Shown here: positions 51,236 through 64,000 of the stretch, piece by piece
How the letters are laid out: every line of letters starts with the position of its first letter
Position numbering within the stretch: the first letter of the stretch is position 1
Origin: Hyperoplus lanceolatus
Lineage: Eukaryota > Chordata > Actinopteri > Uranoscopiformes > Ammodytidae
Length of the DNA: 64,000 bases
Direction: 5' to 3'
NCBI GenBank assembly: GCA_026929865.2
Contig: CM049396.1
Span: 28,564,001-28,628,000, forward strand
Notes under the pieces: model-generated
Database searches by the model: none
What the model was told of the DNA's origin: nothing
What the model saw: only the letters and a program-made list of their open reading frames with translations
Made by a program: the position numbers and the translations under genes

Positions 51236-52131
51236 AGTCAAAGCCGTCACAGTCATTACATGGTGGTGCCATTCAACTCCTGCTGTGTTAAAACCATAAT
51301 ACGATTATTTAATCATTAAATCAGATTTGGTGAAAAATAAGTTCTCTGTTGAGTGATAATCCTAAGTGGTTTATGGAAGATTAGATTGAGACAGACAACC
51401 AGTGAAACGAACCCTCTGTTTGGCTTCACTCATAAAATGGACATATTCCAGATGACACTTTTGGAGGCTTTTTTTTCAATTGTTGGAAATGCACAGCATG
51501 GGTATCTTCCAAATGAGTTCAAATGTTATGCTAATGTGTAGACCAAGCATATCTCTCAATTTTATCACAGACAACCTTATGATAAAAGATGTCTGTCTGT
51601 AGCTGCGGACAGTCATATAGTGTTAATGCACTACAGGAGGAAAACACATGTTTGCCATTTTCCACCTAAACCATCTTTGTGTTATTGCAGGCCATCCTTG
51701 TGGTAAAGATTCCCTCCTTACATCCAGCTGGGGTCCTGGTGCAAACTGCTGTGCGCCTGTCAGCAATAGTGAGCTCGCTGGCTCCTCTCGGTCCTAGACG
51801 ACCCATTTACACAGTGGTCCTTCCAGCAGGACCCAGGCCAACCTATTCTACGAGGCCTGACAGCCACAACATAGAGTCCTTGACCCAGAACACTAGACTG
51901 TATCCAACACGACAAAGGGATAGATGGAGCAACGTTTAAACATATCTAACTGTACAGTGATCAGTGATGTTTGGGTTGAGGATGTAAAGATCCCAGCACT
52001 CTAACTAAAACTGTTTTCAGTCAATCATTGGGCCGCTAAAGGTCACAGGAGAAAGATCATAGGCCAGTTACTTCAACCATCATTTTTGCATTGCCACCTG
52101 CCTTAATACATTTTTCTATTTCCGAAGAGGA

Positions 52132-52139
52132 TGACGTCA
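52132..52139. promoter_or_regulatory. Consensus CRE (TGACGTCA)
   Basis: TGACGTCA sits inside the 12-bp palindrome GATGACGTCATC (52130-52141). It is the full consensus for CREB/ATF dimers. Its position in the spacer makes an enhancer role possible but unproven. Confidence 0.4.
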
Positions 52140-52642
52140 TCTGGTGTACAAAGAGACAGTGTCTCTTTCGCGTACATGGGAACTTTCACATGTTCGTGCA
52201 TGTAAAACCAACGCATGGTTAAAACAGCACATGTGCTTTGGATAAACAAGTGGGTCTTCATATGTGAGTATGCCTATACTGCCATTATTAAACATGTCTG
52301 TTTGGTACTGCAAGAAACAGCTGTAGAGAAAGAACTGAATGTCATATTCAATGAGGAATCTTATATAAACGTGTTTTCACCAGAGGAAAACTGATCCTCT
52401 GGTCTCCCACTCCTCCCCGTACAGCCCTTAATTCCCCCTCTCTTGTTCTACACTCCAGCTGTGCTGTGTCCATACAGAAAATCAAGTTGTTAAAATATGT
52501 CACAGTATCTTTTTTTATATTTTTTTGTGCTCTTTCACTTGCATCTGAGAGTGATTAGGTTATCATGCTGTCCTTTTTGTGAAGCAGGGCGCCAAGTGAG
52601 AACGTGCTGGGGCCGGGTTAAGACTTTAAGACTGTAAACCAA

Positions 52643-52650
52643 TGACGTCA
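52643..52650. promoter_or_regulatory. Consensus CRE (TGACGTCA)
   Basis: A second exact TGACGTCA lies about 510 bp from the first, followed by a GGGCCCC palindrome. Confidence 0.4.
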
Positions 52651-54684
52651 GGGCCCCGAGGAACAAGATAGCTACTACACAATATCATTATCACGATGAG
52701 TCAGACAGGGAGAGGTGCACTGCACACCTTATGCCACAGCCCGCTGTATGCCTCCAACAGTGCCCCCTCTGCCCACCTTCACCAAGAGTACTCAACATAA
52801 TCATGTCATGAAAGAATACATGTCCTTCTGCGATGTTTTAGTGGAGGGAGAGTGACTCACTTAGCGTAGACTGTAAACAAAGGAGTTTGTGGAATCTCTG
52901 CCAGCTTTTTAGAACTCAGAGGGCCATTGGGTTTGGGTCACATAGTGTGTGTGTGGCATACATTATGTCACATTGGTATCCAGGCTACGCTACACTACAA
53001 CTCTGAGGACTTCTCCCTCCTCCTCTTAACTTCAATCTGGGCTCTGATTAATTTGGACTCTGGCATGAAGTCTATTGTTGCCATTCCGCAGAGAGCCAGA
53101 GAATCTGGGAAGCATTCTGACTTTGGAGGGACCTGCTGACAGCTGCTGTACTACTTGGGCCGAGTCCAGACCCCTATCTTGTGGTCTGTGAACACTCCCC
53201 CAAAGCCCTAATTGCACTTCAGATGTTGAGCGTTGTTTTCACTCAACTCGCACCCAATGTAAACTTGCCTAGGATCATCCCAAGGCCCCATTTACAGAAC
53301 ACTCCCCCGCCCCCCTGCCTTGCTGGTAAAGCTCTCATTACCTGCTGTCTGCTTTGCCAATTAAAGGAGTGAGGGCATGTCACATAGCTTGATGTTTGGA
53401 CATGTGTATCCATGTGTGAGTGTGTTTGTGTGCAGTTGGATATGCATGGCTGTGGTCTGAAGGAGCCGTGTGTCTCTATGTCTTTGGATGTTTACCCAAT
53501 TACTGCTGGAAACCCAAGTTGTCCATGGCTGAAAGATATAGAAAGTGTGCAGCCACATAAATCACATGTTGTCTCTAAGGGAAACATTTACTGCAGGATT
53601 CACTTGTATTATTAACAAATTATGTTCAGACAAATGAAGAAGTATTCTACTAAATAATCAGGATAATATATTTACATGATGACAGCCAAACCTCTTTACT
53701 AGCTGCTGTGCAGAGAGTAAAAGCAATAGGTAATTATTAGAGAAAGGTTATCTCAGAAATTAGAAATATAAGTCCATGGGTATCCAATAAGATCCTATAA
53801 AAAATACTAAGTCATTATGAATCTTGCAAGAAACCTAAAACATACATTTGGGTTGCTTTATCCCGACATTAATAATGTCTCCGTAAAAATACATGGAATA
53901 ATAGAGCTTTGTTTTTTAACCACTTTATCGGCACTGGCTCTATGGATGCCCTCGGGATGAATCGTATTAACTTTAGTGATCCCTTAAGTTTTTATTTAGT
54001 GCCATCATCAGGTTTAATTTATAATCCCATACTTTGTGTTATGACCAAAAACCTGCAAAACTAATATAATTTCCATCATCCTTAGCTGTATTAATGTTGA
54101 GTCGAAATGTTCCATTGTGATTATGTGAGCATGTAAGCAAGCTTAGCATACGCATGTATCTGAAAGCACCACTGTGCCTCGGTGCAGCCTCACATAAGTG
54201 CTTCTTGTTTCAATTATGTATTACTTTTGTTTTCCATTAGAATGTTTTTGCCAATGAATTTAATTTTCCTCTCAACGTGTCCATCCTTTAGTCTTGATCA
54301 TGTGTTGTACAACACCAAAACACATCTGGCATTGTGTGGCTTCATAGTCTCAATTCTCTACATATGGATATTGTCTTGCTCAAGACAAGTTCACCAGGCC
54401 AAAAAGGTCTGCCAGGGTGGGGGCTGAGATAGAGAGACAAACAGTAAAATGAGAGTTTTAAAAGCTCCACAATTAAAGTGTATCTCTTTGAAATCCCAGG
54501 CCAGGCTTAGCTACTTCATTCAAGCTTTCCGCTCCCTATCGGCCTATTATCTGATCTGGAGGGGAAGTGAAGTTTACACTGCTGATAGCATGCTCTGAAT
54601 GGTGCTGCTTGCACACAGCTCAGGAACTGTGACTCTGATGACCTCAAAGACCATCCATTGAGAACACACAAACACTCTCTCTCT

Positions 54685-58300
<3,616 letters not shown>

Positions 58301-58747
58301 GATTCCTCCTCCTAATTGTTTTTCAGTCCCTTGGCCCTAATACTACATACATAGACATCACATCATCCAAAGTGGACATACATGACAACTCGCATCACTA
58401 CAATGTAAAGGGAGTGGCTTCAGTGAGCTCCAGCTTACCTTGGCTAGTTGATCCCGCCCCTAGCCGGGGAGAAGCTAGTGCACACGCGTTTGTGCAGCGG
58501 AGCCCATCGCAGTGTGACTGTTGGAGCAGCCCACCCCTCTCTGCAGTATGCATGTTCGCCAGGGAATCCGAGAAGCGCTCACGTCCCAGCAGTTTACTTC
58601 ACCGGCCAGAGACCATCTACTCAAGAGCCGAGGATAATAAAATTGGATGTGGCAGGCGGACCGGAGGCGGAAAGCCGGGAGTGACCGGAGGAATACAGTA
58701 TTACTACAGGAACACAGGCAGCCGCTCTCCTCTGAACGTGGACAATC
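58301..58747 (+). promoter_or_regulatory. adamts9: adamts9 promoter / 5' UTR region
   Basis: The composition becomes GC- and CpG-richer here, with a GC box (CCCGCCCC at 58453-58460), as expected at a vertebrate promoter. No clear TATA box is seen and the start of transcription cannot be fixed. The frame of the main ATG is closed by a stop at 58682-58684, supporting 58748 as the start. Upstream ATGs at 58552 and 58647 open other frames that overlap the main start. Confidence 0.5.
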
Positions 58748-58844
58748 ATGCATGTGCTCTTCTGGGGCTTGGGGTTCCTACTATTCCCTGATTTCTTGAA
58801 TGTATTCGCATCAACGGGGAAATTGCTTTTGAACTCTAGCCCAG
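58748..58844 (+). CDS. adamts9: adamts9 exon 1, signal peptide
   Basis: ATG at 58748 opens MHVLFWGLGFLLFPDFLNVF, a hydrophobic signal peptide, followed by ASTGKLLLNSSP. It ends in phase 1 at a GTAAAG donor. ADAMTS9 is a secreted zinc metalloprotease that cleaves large proteoglycans such as versican and aggrecan. An in-frame stop upstream at 58682 and the absence of other in-frame ATGs support this start. The next exon joins in frame to give a propeptide. Confidence 0.85.
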
Positions 58845-59113
58845 GTAAAGTATGCCGCTCTGTTTGCGCCGCATGTTCCCTCTCGTGGACTTTTCTAACA
58901 CGGAGTGCAGAGAATGAATGAGTTTTGACTTGAGCCAAGCACATGAGCGCTATTGCAGCGCTATTACCTAAAGTTCACTTTGCAATTTTGTAACACCATC
59001 CATTGATATGTAAATCACGACCTATCGATTACCATATGGGGGTCTTTGATTTGTACTGATGCTGCTACTTAATCCCTAACTGCATTGTTATTCTTCTGCC
59101 TTTTATTTCCCAG
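58845..59113 (+). other. adamts9: adamts9 intron 1 (269 bp)
   Basis: A short intron between GTAAAG and the TTTATTTCCCAG acceptor. Nothing else is seen in it. Confidence 0.85.
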
Positions 59114-59517
59114 CAAAAGAGGAGATCGGCGTTTATGAAATTGTAACACCGGTGCGAGTGAATGAAGCCGGTGACAAGTTTCCAACCAGTGTGCACTTCA
59201 AGAGAAAAAGGCGAAGTTTGGACGAGAGCACCGGCAATACTACAGATCACTGGACTTCGCCAAATATCCACTACAGGATATCTGCTTTCGGACAGAATTA
59301 CCACCTAAACCTCACTCTGGAGTCGGGATTTATCGCACCTCTCTACACTGTGACAGTACTTGGAGTACCCCGAGGAGATAACATAACGGATTTTGCAACA
59401 GATGGGGAGGAAGAGGAGGAGGAGGAGGAGGACACGGAGTTAAGGCACTGCTTCTATAAGGGACATGTAAATGCAGAAGCAGAACATGCCGCGGTCATCA
59501 GTTTGTGCTCCGGACTG
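59114..59517 (+). CDS. adamts9: adamts9 exon 2, N-terminal propeptide
   Basis: Starting with a split Ala codon, the exon encodes KEEIGVYEIVTPVRVNEAG and FPTSVHFKRKRRSL, which aligns with the EYEIVSPIRVN and FPTNVHFKRTRRS region that I recall for human ADAMTS9. RKRR is a furin-type site matching the first human propeptide cleavage site. Next come HYRISAFGQNYHLNLT, SGFIAPLYTVTVLG, and an acidic run of eight Glu (not present in the human sequence as I recall it). The exon ends ELRHCFYKGHVN and AVISLCSGL. N-glycosylation sequons (NTT, NLT, NIT) are visible. The exon leaves in phase 0 at GTGAGT. The related ADAMTS20 is less likely given the neighbour magi1. Confidence 0.93.
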
Positions 59518-61239
59518 GTGAGTTGTATACGCACGGTTAGGCTCGCTGTGCATGTGATGACTTTACCACCGTGTGTTTTTCTTTTTCCACCATTGGTGTA
59601 ATTAGGAGCAATTCATGCCTTAGAAAGACTTAGAACACACATTCGGAAGTTTTGTGCAAACTATTCGCACAATCTGTTTTAGCACTGATCGTGCAAATAC
59701 CAATTATAGGCTAGATTATTGCTTTCAAACCTATTTTATAAACAGTCTAGCTTCAAACATGTTTGAATTTAGAAACGAGAACAAAACTGCGAGTACCCTG
59801 ATTAGGAATAAAAGATTATAACTGGTTTGTCACAATTTAAGTAGGCTATAGCTGATATTGAAAACCGTTTAAGAAAAATTACTTTTGAGACTACATGACC
59901 AGTTAAAGCTTTTATTTTGTAGTAGGATCCTGTTGTGCTTCCAAAGGCAAACATAACTCTGACAGCAATGAACTGGGAGAGTCCCAAGTTCATTGTCTAT
60001 AGTCAAGTTGAATCCACACTCGACCCTCAATCTTACCTCCATGCCTCTCTGGTCTCCCGTTTGTCGATGACGTCTTTACGCACGCTAGTACAACGGGAGT
60101 ACGGCTGTACTGACGTCATCATATGTGATGGATGGAGCATAGGTTTTGGAGTGGAGAAAAGTGCACTCTTGAATTTATACACAAAAACCACAGTGAGGTG
60201 ATGTGATTTATTGGGTCAATTTCTTCCCCAATGACAAATCAAACCAAAACTGATTCCAATTCTCTCCTCTTTAGAGAGCTTTAGTATATTATGACTTTGT
60301 TCAAGACCTCTCAGGGCACATCTTTCTGTAAGATGCAAAACTGCTGGTGGCCCCAATTGCATTTTATTGTACATCCTAAAACATTGTGACACTTGTTTTC
60401 TTGGAGGGAAACCTTTAGAAGATTCCATTTTGCCTTGTCAGTTCCCCAGGTCAATCAGAGAACTGGTCTTAGCGTAGTAATAGAAATAGTGTCTAGCTGA
60501 TAGGGATGTAAGCAGGACACTTCTTTGTGTTCCCCTTTGCTGAAGGACAATCCACCCTGCTGGGCATGCTTCACATATATGCAGATGCAGGAGAATTTAA
60601 GGGTTTTCTAATCATACTTTTGTCATATTTATCTATTAAAAAACAAAACAGTGATTTTAAATGTGTCATGTGCAAAAACTTGTATCAGCCCCTTCCCATG
60701 GTCGCCATGATGATGCTCCACAGCCAATACGCAACGAGTGAAGTGTGCTTGGTTTGGCATGTACCTTATCTGGAACATCACAGACCTCCAAGTCAGCCAG
60801 TCACACTAAACGTGCCATGTGAAGTACATATAACAAGGCTTTCAGAATGCTTGCTAAGACCATACAGTCTCACTGTTCTCCTGATAGGCATCGCAATTCT
60901 CACTGTTATCATTTCCCTCCTGTTTTGGGCACATTTCTAAACATGGATGCAAATTCACCCATTTCACCTTTTAATGGAAGCCCTCGGGTGTTTTCATTGC
61001 TTATTTTCTCAAATGAATACTAAATGAGCCACATTCCCCTATTGCATGCTATAAATAAGGTTTTAGGTTAAACATACATTGCATTAGAGAGGCATGGTCG
61101 GCTCACTGATTTGCAAAAAAATATCTTAAAGTACAGCTGTTCCTATGGTGGTAGATTTAGCAAGTTGTCTCATGTTTAAGCACTTACAGAAAACGGATGG
61201 ATGAAGACTTAACTGATATGCATTTTTCCATTTATCCAG
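59518..61239 (+). other. adamts9: adamts9 intron 2 (1.7 kb)
   Basis: An intron with a consensus CRE at 60111-60118 and no conserved coding sequence. An open frame of about 137 codons at 60527-60940 is discussed among the rejected items. Confidence 0.8.
60111..60118. promoter_or_regulatory. Consensus CRE (TGACGTCA) in adamts9 intron 2
   Basis: An exact TGACGTCA about 1.4 kb downstream of the adamts9 start codon. A partial site, GATGACGTCT, lies about 45 bp upstream. Intronic enhancer function is possible but not shown. Confidence 0.35.
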
Positions 61240-61402
61240 CTTGGCACTTTCAGGTCTCCAGAAGGGGAGTATTTTGTGGAGCCCCTACACAGCTATCAAG
61301 GAGAACACTATGAAGAGGAACACACAAAACCTCATATTGTATACAGGAAGAATGCATCCAAGAAACAGACATCTGGAGACAACTCAGCTTGTGACACTTC
61401 AG
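61240..61402 (+). CDS. adamts9: adamts9 exon 3, propeptide
   Basis: Phase-0 entry gives LGTFRSPEGEYFVEPLHSYQ, then EEEHTKPHIVYRKNASKKQ and SACDTSG. This matches the LGTFRSHDGDYFIEPLQS, NKPHIIYRR and ACDTS elements that I recall for human ADAMTS9. The unpaired Cys of ACDTS near the end of the propeptide may act as a cysteine switch on the catalytic zinc, as in related metalloproteases. The acceptor is TTTATCCAG and the donor GTATGG. The exon leaves in phase 1. Confidence 0.94.
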
Positions 61403-63324
61403 GTATGGTGTTTGTGGTGGACATGTATGCATGCAATTTAGACAGACAAGGGTTTCACACATATTCACACAAATGTAGACAACGCACACATACATAAGTG
61501 CATCCTTATTGCCTCAACGCATACACTTGCAAACACACATGTACAGCTACTGTATGTAATCAACCAATCAGTGTTGATTCAGACCTCACTACTTGTGTGC
61601 CCTAGCCAATCAGCTGACTTAAATATCTGCCCCGGTCAACCCCTCACCCAGCGTCCTCTTTGTAGCTTACTAGCACACTGCTGCTTTGGAGCATGGACCT
61701 CCCAGGGACTATAAGTGTAAACAAACAGCGGATATTTGGTTGGTTCATGTGCACGTATAAGCTTGCAAGGGTTTCTGAGTAGAAAACATAGATAGTAAAT
61801 AATGGTAGAGAACTGTGTTTGTATGTGCATGCTTTATGTGACAACTATCATTTGTAATTATGTCATAGTAACTAACTAAGCTTATCAAGCTATTAAAGTT
61901 ATTGTTGCATAATAATGTAATATCTTATGTAGCTGATCTGGTTCAAACACAAGCACAAATCACAGTGTGTTTGGATACTAAAGTATCATGGAAATGTGTT
62001 AATGGATAATGAAAATATTGGAAGAAACTAAATATTGTTAAACATTCAATTGTTCTGGTCCATTCATTAAGATATTGTCATCAAACGGCACTGATTCATT
62101 GAACATGTTTCCATCAGTAGTACACAGAAGTGTAAGGACAGAATACAGTCAAAGTATGGCATGTAACTATCTTGGCTCACACATCATGTCATAGCCTGCA
62201 CAGTGCAGTGCCTTCAGCTACTGCACAGTAGTGAGGAAGCTTTCCAACTCTCACACAGGAAAAATCATTTGGAAGTTCACCCTTTTATCATCTCATCTCA
62301 GTTTACTGACTGAACTTCCTGTTGACTCTTGCACTTCCTCTGCCTATGTGATAAGAGAGTGAGGTAGACCCACTGCCATGAACGTGCAGTGTAACTTGTA
62401 TAGTAGCAAAGTCATGCCAACTTGAAACGGTCAAGTAATTAAAACTAAGCAAATTAATCTGAAATATTTTCTTTTGTCTGCTGGATATCTTCCTGTTGAT
62501 GTTTGGTTTCATAGTGTATGTAACTGTCTGTGTGTGTGTGTGGGGGGGGGGGGGGGGTGCGGGGGGCATGTGTCGGGGGGATCATAGCCTGGAGGAACAC
62601 AAGTTTGAATAATCAGTTTTTATAAAAGAATGATTCATTCTTATTCATTGTTCAATTGTAATTGTGTATGTCTTGAAGTAGAGAAAACTGTTCTATTTTT
62701 AACCAGTAATAAGTCGTGTATATAGAAAGTAAATCCACTCATATGATGTAGTACTACAGTTCATTGTTATTTAGGTTGTGATGCAGTGCTGGTGGTCCTA
62801 AAAGAGTTATCTGCATGTGATGGAAAACAAAAGAAACTGGCAGTTTTCAGCAGTTTTGTTGCCATCTCATGATTAGAATCAGACTTAATTCGCCTCCAGT
62901 GTTTAGCTTTAGAACTGCCTTCTTTTGGTGTGTGTACTGCAGCTTGTGCTCCTTTTTGTTTATGGCTGTGTGCCAGCTTTACCTAGCCTGAACTCTTTGC
63001 CCTCCTCCCCTTCCTCTGAAAGAGGAGGGAGAGAAATAAAAGGCATTCCAAGCAGTGTTCATTTGTCAACCCCACTATTTGAGCAACAATAAACATAAGA
63101 GAGAAGGATGCAGTAACATATTTTAACAATAGCCATCAAGACCAAATCAAATCACCTCATTCCTCTCCACCTTTAAAGACTTTACTATAACTATGGCTGT
63201 ATTGGTAGCACATTGTCACAACGTACATTGATACCTTGTTTGTTTTTACAATTGAATGTAATTCCCATCATCCCTGCACCTTTTTACTTTTAAACATGCT
63301 CAATTGCTTTTGTCTTCCCTCTAG
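61403..63324 (+). other. adamts9: adamts9 intron 3 (1.9 kb)
   Basis: AT-rich intron with a strongly G-rich block at 62542-62580 (runs of 16, 6 and 6 Gs). No other exon or gene is seen. Confidence 0.8.
62542..62580 (+). repeat. G-run cluster, potential G-quadruplex
   Basis: Runs of 16, 6 and 6 guanines on the + strand are separated by short spacers, directly after a short TG repeat. The sequence could fold as a G-quadruplex in DNA or pre-mRNA. Confidence 0.7.
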
Positions 63325-63656
63325 GACACAAAAACAGACATAAGAGACAGAAACTTAAGAGAAGACCAGTGGATGGGATGACCACCACGTCCAATGCAGC
63401 CCCTGTGGTCAGTGCTGGTATATTCAATGACCTGGAGTCACTGAGTGCCAGCCTGGTCAGCAATGCTCTGCTCAGATCAGAGAGTGTTAGCACTAGACCA
63501 TCAAATGATAGCAGCGGTGACTCAGGACCTCACAGGAGATCAAAGCGCTTCCTCTCTTACCCGCGCTTTGTTGAAGTCATGCTGGTGGCCGACAGCAAAA
63601 TGGTGGAGCATCACGGCAGCAACCTACAGCACTACATACTCACATTAATGTCCATA
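63325..63656 (+). CDS. adamts9: adamts9 exon 4, furin site and start of catalytic domain
   Basis: Entering in phase 1, the exon encodes GHKNRHKRQKLKRRP, a Ser/Thr/Asn-rich spacer, then PHRRSKR, a furin site where the propeptide is removed. FLSYPRFVEVMLVADSKMVE follows, then LQHYILTLMSI. RFLSYPRFVE with VADxxMV is the conserved beginning of the ADAMTS metalloprotease domain and almost identical to human ADAMTS9. The exon ends in phase 0 at GTAAGT. The zinc-binding HExxH motif would be in later exons beyond the window. Together the four exons encode 332 codons, so the gene is 3' truncated here. Confidence 0.95.
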
Positions 63657-64000
63657 GTAAGTCCTGCTCTGTCTAATGGTGTCATGACTGTCTGTAGAGA
63701 ATGTTTCTTCTTCGGAGGTGGTTGGCTGGGAAATGAAAGTGTGTTTATATCAGTATGCTATGCACATGCATGGACAGAAAGTAGCTACCCGGGTGCATAT
63801 TTTCGCACTAAATGTATGTACCTGTTCTGCTGTGCTGCAAGACAGTCAGGCACCTTTTGGAGGAGGGCCGTGTGAGGGAAAAGGGCAGCCTAGGGCAGGG
63901 GTAAACACCACTTTCAAACGGCCAGAGGTAAGAGAGGGCAGCTTGAGGTAGACCCTGCCTGACAGCTTTGATGAATGTTAAAAATAAGTTCAGGTATGTC
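63657..64000 (+). other. adamts9: adamts9 intron 4 (5' part)
   Basis: The start of the next intron, running off the window. The open frame continuing past 63656 is not coding: it leaves the conserved protein exactly at the GTAAGT donor. Confidence 0.85.

Noticed and set aside
60527..60940. 137-codon open frame in adamts9 intron 2 with a hydrophobic carboxyl end
   Set aside because: No recognisable homology or conserved motif, and a frame of this length is not surprising in 64 kb. It lies inside a well-defined intron.
63657..63875. Extension of the ADAMTS9 exon 4 frame past 63656
   Set aside because: The conserved protein continues from MSI to VASI in human as I recall it, and GTAAGT lies exactly at this point, so the open frame after it is intron.

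Overview
This is vertebrate nuclear DNA, almost certainly from a teleost fish. Short coding exons have GT/AG boundaries, introns and spacers are full of long (CA)n/(GT)n and (CT)n microsatellites, and many small non-autonomous DNA transposons of fish type are present. I cannot name the species. There is no prokaryotic, viral or CRISPR content.

Region 1 (1 to about 16.1 kb, + strand): the 3' half of magi1, a membrane-associated guanylate kinase scaffold of cell junctions. Seven exons join in phase (1-361, 2396-2599, 6141-6234, 6334-6421, 7312-7455, 10963-11101, 14014-15311). They encode the last two PDZ domains and a basic Ser/Arg/His-rich tail ending DLSI. Two alternative carboxyl ends can also be read: read-through of the donor at 11102 into a short tail with its own poly(A) signal near 12711, and a 77-bp cassette exon (12878-12954) that shifts the terminal exon into a second frame.

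Region 2 (about 16.1 to 58.3 kb): a gene-poor spacer of roughly 42 kb. I find no supportable protein or RNA gene in it. It holds microsatellites, several inverted-repeat transposons (one inserted inside an older repeat) and a few palindromic sites resembling CREB/ATF and RFX sites.

Region 3 (58.3 kb to the end, + strand): the 5' end of adamts9, a secreted metalloprotease. Four in-phase exons (58748-58844, 59114-59517, 61240-61402, 63325-63656) encode the signal peptide, the whole propeptide with two furin-type sites, and the start of the catalytic domain. The gene runs off the right edge.

The tandem same-strand order magi1 then adamts9 matches what I recall of the human 3p14 region, which supports both names. 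The most notable observations are the frame-switching cassette of magi1, its read-through terminus, and a roughly 150-bp TG repeat ending only about 15 bp before the acceptor of the exon that starts the last PDZ domain.
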